Below are positions 23,952 through 35,394 of a stretch of 64,000 bases of DNA, in pieces. A program made the translations under genes and the position numbers. Location: assembly GCF_030272615.1 (NCBI RefSeq), contig NC_081410.1, positions 127,643,140 to 127,707,139 on the forward strand, read 5' to 3'. The first letter of the stretch is position 1. Every line of letters starts with the position of its first letter. The notes beneath the pieces were generated by a model. The model was given only the letters and a program-made list of their open reading frames with translations, was not told where the DNA came from and searched no databases. Source of the DNA: Cryptomeria japonica. Lineage: Eukaryota > Streptophyta > Pinopsida > Cupressales > Cupressaceae.

Positions 23952-26729
23952 GATTTCACCCTGGACCCTTTGGAAGGGTCAAGAGCGATTTTTCAAATTA
24001 GGCCTTGAATACCTCATTCCTTTACTCCAAAATCTCCTGGAAGGCAAGCTTATGTTTTTTTTGGCCTAATCAAGGTCTTGCATTTCAATTTTTTATCATT
24101 TCTCATGAGTAATTAGGTGAAAATGTAAATTTCACCCTAGACCCTCTGGAAGGGTCAAGAGCGATTTTTGCTTGTTAGGTCAAAATTCACCTTAATTTGA
24201 TCGTTGACCTCCTCTAAGGCAATCTCCAGGGTTTATTTCTCTCCATCACTGGGTCAGCTCATCAAAACTTTGAAGGAAATATTGCATTTTGGGAATTTCG
24301 CCCTGGACCCTCTGGAAGGGTCAAGAGCGAAATTCTCTCCTGAGCCCAAAAATTCTCATTTTTGTAAGTCCAAAACCTCACCAAGGCATTCCAAATGGCA
24401 TCTTTTACTGTAGCTCAGGCTTAGTTTCACTTGAATTTTGGAGGAAAAGGTGTCTTTAGTGTTTTTCGCCCTGGACCCTCTGGAAGGGTCAGGAGCGATT
24501 TTTCTTGCTTAGGCTTACTCCTCCATCATTTTAACTCCAATCCACCTCACAAGGTTAGACAATGATCCTCTTCATTCACTTCATGCATGCTTGGTTTGTT
24601 ATTGCAAGGCAAGATAGGTGTTTGAAGGATTTTCGCCTTGCACCCTTTGGAAGGGTCAGGAGCGATTTTTAAGTTTTAGGGCAATTCCTTCATCCTTTCA
24701 TCTTCGTATCATTTCCAAGTGATAGAACATCATGTCTTACTCCCATCCAAGTCATGAATAGCGAAATCTTGTCTTAAATTTGCAAGAAAAAGGGAGAATT
24801 TAGAAATTTCGCCCTGGACCCTTTGGAAGGGTCAGGAGCGAATTTCTTTCTTGGCTTCAAAACTTGCATTCTTGGCAATCCATTTCCACTCTAAGGCAAT
24901 CCAAATGCCTTCTCACACCCATGTCTAAGCTTGGTTTATTCCAAAATTTGGAAGAAAGGATGACTTTGAGGGTTTTCGCTCTGGACCCTCTGGAAGGGTC
25001 AGGAGTGAAAATCTCTTCTAGGCTCAATTGCTTCATCTTTTCAACCTCAATCATCTTCAAAAGGCAAAAACATACTTCCTCATACCCATTCAAGCCATAA
25101 AAACCAAAAAGTTGTTTTTGACCTTGCAAGGAAATAGGTGCTTTTAGGAATTTCGCTCTAGACCCTCTGGAACGGTCAGGAGCGAAATTCACCATTTGGC
25201 TCAATTCCTTCACTTTTTGATAATTTCTTGCAACCTCAATTCGCTCCCAGGGGTAATTCTTTCAATGTTTGACCTTATCCCATACTTGGCTTAGCAAAAT
25301 TTGATAGCAAAAGGTGATTTTGAGGAAATTTGCCCTGGACCCTCTGGAAGGGTCAGGAGCGATTTTTGCAATCTTGACCAAAAATCTTCATTTTTTTAAC
25401 TTAAAACTTCTTTGCTTAGTGGGATTTCATCTTTTATTGCCCTAGGAACAAGGCTTTCATGTCCAAGAAAGGTTAAAAATGGGTTTACAAGGAATTTCGC
25501 TTTGGACCCTTTGGAAGGGTCAGGAGCGAAATTGCCTTTCTTGGCTAAAATCTCCATCCCTCAATGCTATCAAACACTTCTCAAAGCAAGATCATGTCCA
25601 TTCCTCTTTTCAACATGCTTTTGACACTTCAATTTGGTCAAGCTAAGCAAGAAATGCCTCCTATAAAGTTTTTCGCCCTGGACCCTCTGGAAGGGTCAAG
25701 AGCGAATTCCTCAATTTAGGCTCAATTCAATCATCATTTCAAGTTGATTTCACCTCTCAAGAAAAAAGACACTACTCCTCTTTCATCTATGCCAAGCTTG
25801 ACTAGATTTTTGCAAGAAAAATAGAAGGATTTGAAAATTTTCGCCCTGGATTCTTTAGAAGGGTCAGGAGCGAATTTCCCTCTTTTGGGCAAAATCCTTC
25901 ATTTCTTCATGACTTCTAAACATACCTAAGGGTTTGAATATGCTCATTCTTCCTTTCATGATGCCTTAGACTCCTCAACTTGACCAAACAAGGCAAGAAA
26001 TATCCCTCATAGAGATTTTCGCTCAGGACCCTTTGGAAGGGTCAGGAGCGAAAATTAGGTTTTAAGCAAAATCCCTCATTCTTCAAAGTTGAAACTTCTT
26101 CAGGAGGCAAAAAAAAGCTATTCTTCTTCCATCATGTCAAAAACTTGACCTTCTTCATTGCAAAATAAGAGCCTTTTGGGAATTTCGCCCTGGACCCTCT
26201 GGAAGGGTCAGGAGCGAAATTTCCCATTTTGCTCAAAGTTCTCCATTTTTTCATGCTTCCAAATCTCAAGGATGTCCAATCTTTCCCCCAAGATACCCTG
26301 CACATCACAATTTAGCCAAAGTCAGTGAAAAATAAGCTCAAATAAAATTTTCACTCTGGACCCTTTGGAAGGGTTAGGAGCGAAATCTCCATTCCAGGCC
26401 AAATTGCTCAATTTTCAAGTTTTAAACCACCTCATAAGGCAAAGTTAGGTCTTTTTCTAAGCCAGGAACAAAATTGCAAGGCTATCCAAGGCAAGAAATA
26501 GTGTTTAGGATGAAATTTGCCCTGGACCCTCTGGAAGGGTCAGGAGCGAAAATCCTCTTTGAGGCATCATCTTGCTCTTCAAAAATCCATCAAATCCTTC
26601 TCCAGGCAAGAACACATCAAGTTACCTCCAAACGTGCCCTAGAAAGCATTACTTAGTCAAAAAATGAGGAGAAAAAGAGGTTCATAATGATTTTCGCCCT
26701 GGACCCTCTGGAAGAGTCAGGAGCAAAAA
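23952..26729 (-). repeat. Hairpin array of element B, 17 units
   Basis: By my count there are 17 units, beginning near 23952, 24130, 24294, 24463, 24630, 24804, 24973, 25149, 25327, 25493, 25670, 25846, 26015, 26181, 26347, 26512 and 26689. Mean spacing is about 174 bp. Each is an inverted repeat of TTTCGC(C/T)C and GACCCT arms around a central TGG. Outer arms are more worn than inner ones (GAGCGATTTT in early units). Confidence 0.94.
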
Positions 26730-27186
26730 TCCTCTCTCAGCTTGATTCTGGACGTCTTAAACTCCAATTTTCCTAGAAAAGCAAACACAGATTCTCCTTC
26801 ACGCATTTCCAATGAGATCCTGCCTTTAATTATCGACTCTGCTCAACTTACTCAGCCCGAGAAACAAACATGACCCTGACCAGAAAAAACCCCTTTCAAT
26901 CTAGACCTGACCTGAGATAAGACCTATTCACCCTACCTCCTGATCTAACCAACTTGAATCTCCTAAAAGGCATGCTTCATTCTGGCAATCTTGAGGCTTC
27001 AAGCAGACAACTAACAACCTCCTAAACCAGACTAGACTTAGCTTGAAAGAAACCCTAAAATGAGCTTCCAAAGTTTAGCCCTAATCTAGCCAGCCCAGGC
27101 AGACCACTCACTCACTCAAAACCCTAAAAGCAGAGAGAAAAATGAGCAAAGAGAAAGCAAAACCCAAGGCAAAAAAAGAGGGGGCA

Positions 27187-27202
27187 CCCCATTCTAATGG
27201 GG
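27187..27202 (-). other. Subterminal palindrome of element B
   Basis: CCCCATTCTAATGGGG, 23 bp inside the CAACA end, identical to copy C. Confidence 0.7.
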
Positions 27203-27225
27203 CGATGTGTGAAATGGTCACAACA

Positions 27226-27230
27226 GTAAG
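27226..27230. repeat. Target-site duplication GTAAG, right copy (element B)
   Basis: Pairs with 17114-17118. Confidence 0.93.
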
Positions 27231-29239
27231 CTACCCCTTACGCACTCCAACTCGGTTTTTTGAAGAATTAGTAACTGAAAAATGGAGAAAATTGCTGCCT
27301 CTTGTATTCGTGAACATTGCTGCTCTGTGGGTTGTTGTGTTGTCAAGGTTTGTTAAGAACCTGCTTTAATTTCCCTATGATATTGAGAGAGGGCTGTAAT
27401 AATGCTTAATGCACTATCATCCATAGTTGTTTATGAACTTCTCATTGTGGTTGAACATCGTGGACTTGCAAGTTGAAAGCTTTCAAAATTTTATACTTTG
27501 ATTTGAAACTCTATGTCTTGAAAGTACTGCTCATATGATCGCATTAGTCTTTGCTGCTACTGATATTTCTATCCCAATTTAATGGAAATCTTGTCAGTGT
27601 AGACTCTTACCACCGAAGACCACTTTTAAGTACTTGATTGATTTATATGAAAAGATTATTATTTGCTTTGTTCCTTGCAACCATGAGACTTGTCGATTGC
27701 TAATGATTTAGGATCTTAGTCTTTTCTTAAAAAAAAATCTGTATGATTTTGGATGTCAACATTATTGTCCTTGGTCCTTGTAACAGTCACAAGATATCTT
27801 CTTATCTGTTTGGTCATTGTCCTTTGATCATGGAGGCTGCCGCTATATCTGAGAATACTCCTTATTTACTGCTTTAGGACTGCTATAAATCTTCGATTGT
27901 GTTATTTGCTGCCTGTGACTACTCTTGCCAGTGATTTGCAAGGTTATTACTCATGACTGTAAGTGGCTATTTGGCTGGGACTATAATCACTGTATTTTGG
28001 CTTTATAATATGCTCCCACTGAGTTTATGAATGTATATATTAAATGCATTGTCCCCTTACATCAACTCTTATTAGAAAACTTTTGCTCTTTGCATGAGAT
28101 CTTTTGTTAATAAGTCATCTCGAAAGCATACTCAATGACTGCCCTATTTAGTGTGAATATGGAACATATTCACTATAAAACAACTTTGTGCCAACTCATA
28201 ACTCATAGACCTGCTGCTGCTCATATTGATATTGCTGTGACACTTCACTATCTTCGTGAGGCTGAAGGCTTCTATAAGTCTCTTATGTGACTGTTTTAAC
28301 TCATTATTTATTAACAAATACTTCTCCATTTCTCATATAACTGCGATAAAAATGGCTCTTTGCTGCTCTATACCCTTTGCTTGGGGAAATTTGAAGTATG
28401 TGCCATATGCAATCGCACGAACTGCCTTTACGTCTGCTGTAGCTGAAAGATGAAAGCATTACTTCTTACTACCATACTTTGATTGCTGCTGCTACACTAC
28501 GCTGCCCTACACTGCATAATGGAGATTACTCTGACATGTATACATCCTTGCATACCTCCTCTGAGACATGTGACATGTGGCGTGAATGATTGCTGTCCAT
28601 ACTGATTTTGATTCTTGTCTGTTGCAAGTTTTTGTTGATTTCATATGAGCTGGGCTCAACCCTTGTGGGAGCCTCATTTACCCCCACTCAGTTGTGAAGT
28701 CTACAACCAGCAAGCTATCTTTTCTTGTTCCTACACATGAAGAACACAAGTTAAAAAATGAAAAGGCATTTGATTTTTCTCTGATTTGATACTTGCTGTT
28801 CCGAGATTTTCCATGACTCTAATTATATGCACCTGATGCGTGTATGGATAGATGTACATGCTCAGATCGTATTCAGACATTGCTTAGAACATGTTTTAAT
28901 TCATTGTTTTACTCCATGCAAACTCTGGGAAAACACTTAATGGCTGGGATGCTGAAGGACATAGCGACAAGGCAAAGCAAGCAAACGTGGATGACTCCAA
29001 CAGTACCAGTCTTTCAGGCAATGACTGGTCACCTTCTTAACGTGCTTAATTTACATTTATTCATTCATGTTTATGCTCCTTCTTATCCGTATCAGATGTA
29101 TATAGTCACTCTCACAGCTCCTTGTGTGAGACATGCATTCTATCATTTTAATAAAGGTTACATTTCTTCAGAAAGACTTGCCTAATCTTTCTATGCTTCG
29201 TACATTTATATCAATGAAATGATTTTTACTTTGCAATCT
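27231..29239. other. Unassigned DNA between element B and element E
   Basis: If 16615-17113 is an exon, this would be the intron it splices into. I see no protein similarity, RNA gene or repeat boundary. Short open frames (for example 28844-29185) have no recognisable motif. Where element E begins is not visible. Confidence 0.4.
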
Positions 29240-29277
29240 TTGTTTTTCTGCAATCTTTTGAGGTTAATCCTTTGTAA

Positions 29278-29784
29278 TTGAATGCAACACAGACAGGCTA
29301 TGAAATACCACCTACTCAAAAAACTAAGTGGCTCTACCTGATTGAGCATGTAGGTGAAAATCTGGTAACAGAAATTTTGGAGAAAGTGAAGGTTGATAGT
29401 GTTAAAGTTAAAGAGCAGATAAAAGAAATTCAGAATAAGGTCCTCCTTGTAGCTGCGGATGTGCTTGAAAAAGAAACGATTTGAGAAAAGGATATACAGC
29501 TGGAAAGTTTAAAGCTCAAAGCGCAGGAAATCTTCTTCACCATCATTGGCCCAGTTCTGAAGCAGAATTTGACTAAGGCATCGAACCTTTTGTCCATCCA
29601 GGATGCCTTCCAAAGACAAGAATTGGAGTGGGAAGTTGCTTTTGTCGTATGTGCAGATGATTTGGATGGATTGGAATTCAGGGTCAATATGTTGCCACAT
29701 GTCACAATGGAGGAGGTCGATCTAATTGTGTCCAGATTCATTAAATGCATTGTTGCTCGAATGGATAAGGATGGCACCTCCTAG
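29278..29784 (+). pseudogene. Element E gene, C-terminal fragment
   Basis: A diverged C-terminus of the family protein. EEVDLIVSRFIKCIVARMDKDG aligns to the IEGIVSRFIEYAKKEHRKGN end of copy C, and DAFQRQELEWEVAFV precedes it as a helical, charged segment. A TGA at 29482-29484 breaks the frame. Upstream sequence is too diverged or absent. The divergence makes E clearly older than B, C and D. Confidence 0.6.
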
Positions 29785-29840
29785 AAGATAGCTCCTCGTG
29801 CCACTTGTCTAGCTTGCATTTGTCTCTTTTTTATTTTGGG

Positions 29841-29858
29841 AAACCCCAATTAGGGTTG
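29841..29858. promoter_or_regulatory. Degenerate inverted telo-box of element E
   Basis: AAACCCCAATTAGGGTTG differs from the family palindrome at two positions and lies 66 bp before TATAAA at 29924-29929. Confidence 0.6.
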
Positions 29859-29923
29859 TGTTGTCTTAATCTTGACCATTGATCTTAGATTAATCTCGGC
29901 CATTCATTCATTTTTCAGAACTC

Positions 29924-29929
29924 TATAAA
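29924..29929 (+). promoter_or_regulatory. Outward TATA box of element E
   Basis: TATAAA followed by CTCTCATTCTC, the same position and direction as in A', B, C and D. Confidence 0.6.
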
Positions 29930-30633
29930 CTCTCATTCTCTCGTTTTCATTTTGTTGTGGAGAGATTAATGAAATTGTTGCTTAGAACTACTTGAATAAT
30001 AAAAGTTCATTTGCAAGTGTTTGCCTTGAAACCGTATTGATATTAAGTGGTTGCATGGTTGCGTATCTTTCTTCAACAATAGAATAGATTTGCTTAAAGT
30101 AGATTTGCTAGATGAATGAAGGATTTGATAGTTTAGATTGGTGAAACTTTGCTCATACTTTCTTTGGATGGATTTTGGTTCAATGTGAAAAGTTAGCCTG
30201 AGCTTATGATGTGGATGCTTTAACTTTTACTTGGAGTAAATATTGTTTGACTGATGGTATTATTCACAAGTATAAAAATCTGAAGCACAACCTTAGAAGA
30301 TTGTACCCGCTTTGCATAGTTGTCCTAGTGTGGTGAAACAAAGTGTCGTTATTGGTTTCACCCAGTCTTTACCGTCTCTTGAGTTCATAGGAATAGCTTA
30401 GAAGTAGCATAGAACTTCTAAACCCTTATCTTTTTATCCCTTTTTTTGAGGAAGTTTAAAATCTGAAAATCCAAAAAAAAAAAAAAAGAGAGCGTTCAAT
30501 GCCTAAGTCCTAGCTTGTGAATGATCTTTTTGAGCATAAGTCCACCTTGTATTTTAGCATACATAACCAAGGAAGCTATCCCACATAAAGTCGCTCGTCC
30601 GCACATATAAACCTTGGAGTCGCCTTGTGGTCT

Positions 30634-33600
30634 TGTTGTGACCATCTCACAAATCGCCCCATCAAAATGGGGACCCCTCTCTTTTTTGGGTCTTGCTTTC
30701 TCTTTGCTTAGCTTTTCTCTGCTTGTTGGGTGTTTTGAGTGAGTTAGTGATGGCCTAGGTTAGGTAAGTTAGGGTTTCCTCCATAGAGCTTGCCTAGGGT
30801 TCCTTTTAGGGTTGTGTCTGGCCTAAGCTTGGGGAAGTCATTGTTCTATGCCTACAATCTTGATATTTTTTTAACAAGAACTTGCCTTAGAAAGTCGGAG
30901 AATGTATATTTTGTAGAGGAAGTCTTGAGAGTTTGAGTCCAAATGAGTCAAGGGTGTGGTTCAGGTTGTGAGTTGTTAAGCCAGAGTTTTGTCTTCTGTG
31001 GAGTCTAAGTTGATGTGATGAAGCAAGTAATCGAAGTGTAGGCACGGACGACGAAGGCTAGCAAGGGCAAGTTTGGAGGAATGTCATTGTGAGAAATAGA
31101 TTTGAAAATTTGAGAGAGAGTTTAGAATTTGAGCTTAAAGAAGAATTTCGCTCGACCCTTCCAAAGGGTCCAGAGCGAATTCTCTTAAGAACCTCTTTTG
31201 ATCCTAACTTGGGCTATAACCCTTACTTCCAGGCTTCACTTGAATGAAGAAGGGTCTATCCAAGCCTTATAAATGAATGGAAACAAACTTGAAGACCAAA
31301 ATGTTAGGAATTTTGATCAAGATGACCAAATTTGCTCCTGAACGGTCCAAGGGGTCTAGAGCGAATTTCCTTTGATCTCCCTATTTGCTCCTTGTTTGGG
31401 TCAAAATCTTTGGCGTGATTGAGGCAAGGTTGGTTCATACATGCCTTTGAAGTGAGTTGCAACCAATTGAGTTGAGGAAAGTTAGAGGAATTTGAGCTAA
31501 GAAGCAAATTTCGCTCCTGACCCTTCCAAAGGGTCCAGAGCGAAATTCCTTTTGAGGTCATGTACCTTCCAAAGGTACCTAAGCGAAATTGTTAAGATGT
31601 ACTTGTGATCCAACATTTTGAACTGGGCACCTCCTTGAGATAATTTGTTAGCATGTCCTAAGGTGAGAACAATGTGAATGAGGATGAAGTTTGAATGTTT
31701 GATTGATGTCCAAGACTAATCCCTAAATTTCGCTCCTGACCCTTCCAAAGGGTCCAGAGCGAATTTCTTCAAGAAGCATTATGCCTTGCTCAAACCTTTG
31801 AACTAATTCATTCCCAAGCATTTTTTAGGGCAAATTGACTTGATCTTTATAAGGTAAGGGTGAAAAGAAAAGTCCAAGGCAAGTTGAATGTGAATTGAGT
31901 CTAGAAAAGCAAAATTCGCTCTTGACCCTCTCAAAGGGTCTAGGGCGAAATTCATCTAAGGTCCTGACCCTCTCAAAGGGTCCAGAGTGAAATCCTTAGA
32001 TGGACTCTCTATTTCGCCTAATGCACTAAAAGAACCTTATTTTAAGCTAAATTGATGGCAAGTTGACTTGATCATGATAAGAGGAGGTTTGATAAGTTAA
32101 ATTCAAACCTAAAAAGGATGAATGGAAGATGAATTGAGCCTAGGAAGAATTTCGCTCCTAACCCTTCCAAAGGGTCCAAAGCGAATTCTCCTAAAACACA
32201 TATTTGTTCCTTGTTTAAATCAAAGTTTTTGTTCCTAGGGCATGGTTGAGGGAGGATTGTTGTATATTTGCCTTAAGAAGTGAATTGAAGTGAAGGAAAT
32301 GTTGAATTTGAGGCTAAATGACAAAATTCGCTCCTGACCCTTCTAGAGGGGGTCTAGAGCGAATTTTCATAGGATCCTCCCTTTTGCTTCAAATTTGGAC
32401 TAATTTTATGCCTCTGAGCCTTAACTAGGATGTTATCTTGCCTTGGAAGCAATTGAAGGGTAAGAAAGTGAAGGATTTGATTCTAAAGGAGCAAATTTGC
32501 TACTGACCGTCTCAAAGGGTCCAGGGCGAAATTCATCTAAGCTCCTGACCCTTCCAAAGGGTCCAGAGCGAAATCCTTAGAATAGCCTAATTTCCTACCA
32601 AAAGCATTGAGTGGACATCACTTTGAGGGCATATGGGCTTGATAGAGATGGGGGGAGGACCAAGAAGCCAAGCCTAAGAGAAAAGTTGAAGGAAATGGTG
32701 AGAGGTTGAGTGCAAATAGCTATTCGCTCCTGACCCTCTCAAAGGGTCCAAAGCAAAATTTCCTCAATTGGACCTGTCCTTCCAAGGATACACAAACAAG
32801 TTTGCTTATAGTTGCCTTTGAACATCAAAATCTGCGCAAGGAGACCTCCAAGATGCCTTCCTAGCAAGCTTCAAGGATAGAACAACATGGATGAAGGTGA
32901 TGTTAAAGTGTTTTAATGCTTGTCCAAGCCTCATACCCCTAGTTCGCTCTTGTCCTTTTCAAAGGTACAAGAGCGAATTTCCTCAAAACACTTTATTCCT
33001 CACTAAAATCACTAATCAAACCTTATTTTGAGCAATTGAGGAAGCTAATTTGCCTAAGTCAAGCACTTGCTAGATTCAAAATTTCAAATATCCACCATTG
33101 GTGCCAAAGCAATTTTTAAATTTTAATACAAAGTCAGCCAGCTTAGAGAAGGTGTAATAATAAAAAAAAATTATGAATAACAAAGTCGGCTTTTAGAAGA
33201 AGAAGTGAAGGCGCCTATTTAAAGAAGGTTTGTTTCTTACTTATGCATCATTCATTCAAACAAATTCTTCCTTGGAGCGAATTTAAAGAGCAGATTTGAG
33301 AAGCGAATTCCAGCAATTAGAAGGCGAATTTCAGGTTTGACAAGTGCTAAACAAGAATCTCCAAAGGGCGAAATCAAAAAGGAGAGCGAGCAGCAGTAGC
33401 TGAACTCATCAAGATGAATTTCAAAGGCAGATTTCATTGGGCGGATTGGTAATTGAGAAGGCAAAAGACAGATCATATAAAGGCAGGTCAAGGTAGATTC
33501 AACACTTTTAATCCCAGGCTTGATTCTCCAAAGGACGAGCTTGAAGATCAGCAATCCTCCGAGGGTGAATTTGATTTACTTAAGGTGTAGGGGAACGAAC

Positions 33601-33853
33601 TTCTTTGAACATCATTTAGGAAGGAGGTAAATTCAATCGCAAGACATTATTTACCCCTCTTTTCAGGTTCATTTCTTTCAAAGCTCAATATCAAGTTTGA
33701 GGTATGTTCAATGTCTAAATTTGAATGAAGATCTGATTTAGTTCAATAAAGATTATTTTTGTAAAGTTAGGTCTTCATGATTTAGCTTGATTCATATGTG
33801 ATGTCAATTTGAAAATTCATAATTTTAAAGGCTTATCATTTTCATTTTCAAAT
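30634..33853 (+). mobile_element. Element D, 5' part
   Basis: Starts TGTTGTGACCATCTCACA, with the palindrome at 30657-30672 and a hairpin array at 31143-32978. It carries CCTATTTAAAG near 33210 where C has its upstream TATA box, and is then cut by the LTR element at 33854. The rest of D is 44871-49192; together about 7.5 kb. The pentamer left of D is GGTCT (30629-30633) and right is GGATT (49193-49197), matching 3 of 5, as expected for an old duplication inside element E. Confidence 0.85.
31143..32978 (+). repeat. Hairpin array of element D, about 12 units
   Basis: Units in element orientation read TTTCGCTCCTGACCC ... GGGTCCAGAGCGAA, near 31143, 31330, 31507, 31727, 31914, 31960, 32149, 32325, 32494, 32546, 32723 and 32940, with a half-unit near 31565. 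Two places hold doublets about 50 bp apart. Units are more worn than in C. Confidence 0.9.
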
Positions 33854-34180
33854 TGAAGTTGAGGAAAAATCAACTCTACAGCTCCCAAAGATCACCTGCA
33901 TGCAAACCTGCCACAGAAGAAGAGAAGCAAAAAAGCTATGGAGGTCAGAATTCAGAGATCCAGAAAAGAGGAGTCTTATTGATTGTGCAACAAGAATGCA
34001 ATTCAATAATTACAGTTGTTATGAAAATTACAAAGAGAGAATCCTTATAAAAGGATACTCGAAACCCTAAAGGTGAAAACCCTAAAGAATTATAAGATTC
34101 TTAAGTTTAGCTTAAGCATAGAGTATAATAAACTAATAATTAAATAAATAATTATTAGCTAATAAAAGATTACTCTAACA
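33854..34180 (-). repeat. 3' LTR of non-coding copia-type element (327 bp)
   Basis: Nearly identical to 44544-44870 and the same length. On the minus strand it begins TGTTAGAGTAATC just after a G-run polypurine tract (plus-strand CCCCCCCTTA at 34181-34190). Its outer end is CTTCA. Confidence 0.85.
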
Positions 34181-34289
34181 CCCCCCCTTAAGATGAACTT
34201 AGGGAGTAACTAAAAAACAACTAAGAACTAAAAAAACATATAAAAAATGTAGGAAAGCAACAATGGGTCCCGGCAACTGGGCCTGATGA
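34181..34289 (-). mobile_element. Interior of the copia-type element, 3' side of the C insertion
   Basis: Short non-coding interior with the polypurine tract against the LTR. It continues at 43041 beyond element C. Confidence 0.75.
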
Positions 34290-34294
34290 GGTAC
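34290..34294. repeat. Target-site duplication GGTAC, left copy (element C)
   Basis: Matches GGTAC at 43036-43040. Confidence 0.93.
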
Positions 34295-35195
34295 TGTTGA
34301 TGTGTATTTTGTACACGACCAAACACAGAATAAAATACCCAAAGGTACCTTATCCTCTCTTGATTAAAGTCTCTGAATGTGAAGATGTCACGAAAAGGAT
34401 CAATCGGGATGACTTCAAGGTTCTTTCTGTAGGATCTCTACGTGTGGATAGGCACCAATGGTCGTTGTGTATGCTATTTCTTCAAGGGGCCTTACGTACT
34501 TTCAGAGAAAGCTTGTCCGTGTTACTCTCTTTCCAAATGAAGGAACGGGATTTTCCTAACACTAACAGATTTTCAAAAAATGTCAAAAGATAAGGGTTTC
34601 AAGGAAGAAATACTTAAACTAATCCTAAGAATGACTCAATGAAGGCTAGACTTGATAAGATTCTACCAATTTCAGTATCACCAAGAAATTACAACTCTAC
34701 TGGAATTGATGCGATCTTCTAAGGGGATTCAATAACTTTCAAATCATCAGGGATATAGATACCATCATAGAGATACATATCAATACTTCCGATAATGATT
34801 GAATTCTTAATCAATCTCAATGTTTCCAGTTGACCACACAAGGTGTTCTTACAATCAGTAAGAAGCTAGTGGTTTGGAATGTAAATCTTATCAAAGATCA
34901 AGCACAACAATTAGTCCTTCAAACATAAAATTTAAATTCTATTTCGACTGAGAGTGATTCAAGAAGATAAACAATCAAGAAGATAGCCACAAGTATTGCA
35001 ATAAAACACCATAACTTCAATATTTTATTGATCTCATAGCCAAATGGACAACCATTGTTCAAAATTCTTTCTTCACTACTCAATCTTGCTACAAACAATG
35101 ACTAATTTCTCTCCAACTTTCTAACTTTCTAAACTTCTAAACTCTTCTTCTAACCTCTCTCTCTCTAACCCTTTTAAAATGAAATGAGTGAGGGC

Positions 35196-35203
35196 ATATA
35201 TAG
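35196..35203 (-). promoter_or_regulatory. Outward TATA box of element C
   Basis: TATATA in GGATGCTATATATGCCC on the minus strand, about 64 bp past the telo-box. CCCTCACTCATTTCATTT follows. Confidence 0.75.
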
Positions 35204-35266
35204 CATCCTCAAATACAATGAATGGCCCGGATCAAAAGAAGATCAACGGCTGAGATTCTGACACCT

Positions 35267-35284
35267 AAACACTAATTAGGGTTT
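35267..35284. promoter_or_regulatory. Inverted telo-box of element C
   Basis: AAACACTAATTAGGGTTT, one substitution from the perfect palindrome in A', B and D. Confidence 0.7.
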
Positions 35285-35394
35285 GTTACAAAAATGTCCC
35301 CATTTAGATAAACATTACTAATCCATAGCCAATAAAGAATTGGCACAAATACCGAGGAGACATAGACCAATAGGAATTAAGTTGCCACATCATC

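Larger units (their letters stand above)
17119..27225 (-). mobile_element. Element B: TGTTG...CAACA family copy with gene and nested insertion
   Basis: A 10.1-kb unit bounded on the + strand by TGTTGATGTG and GTCACAACA and flanked by GTAAG. Read on the minus strand its order is: 5' terminus with palindrome (27187-27202), 17-unit hairpin array (26729-23952), TATA box (23622-23613), gene (23094-18209, interrupted), telo-box (18098-18081), outward TATA (18016-18009), then the CACATCAACA end. Subtracting the 1,676-bp nested insertion and one 5-bp duplication gives about 8.43 kb, close to copy C (8.74 kb). No direct terminal repeats are seen. Confidence 0.92.
29240..30633 (+). mobile_element. Element E, 3' part (left of the D insertion)
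   Basis: An old, diverged family copy. It has a C-terminal gene fragment, a degenerate telo-box (29841-29858) and a TATA box (29924-29929) at the conserved spacing, then the terminal region with CCCTTATCTTTTTATCCC and ACCTTGGAGTCGCCTTG, which align to D's CCCTTATCTTTTTCCC and ACCTTGGAGTTGCCTCA. The rest of its end lies beyond D, at 49193-49300. The 5' limit is not defined. Confidence 0.7.
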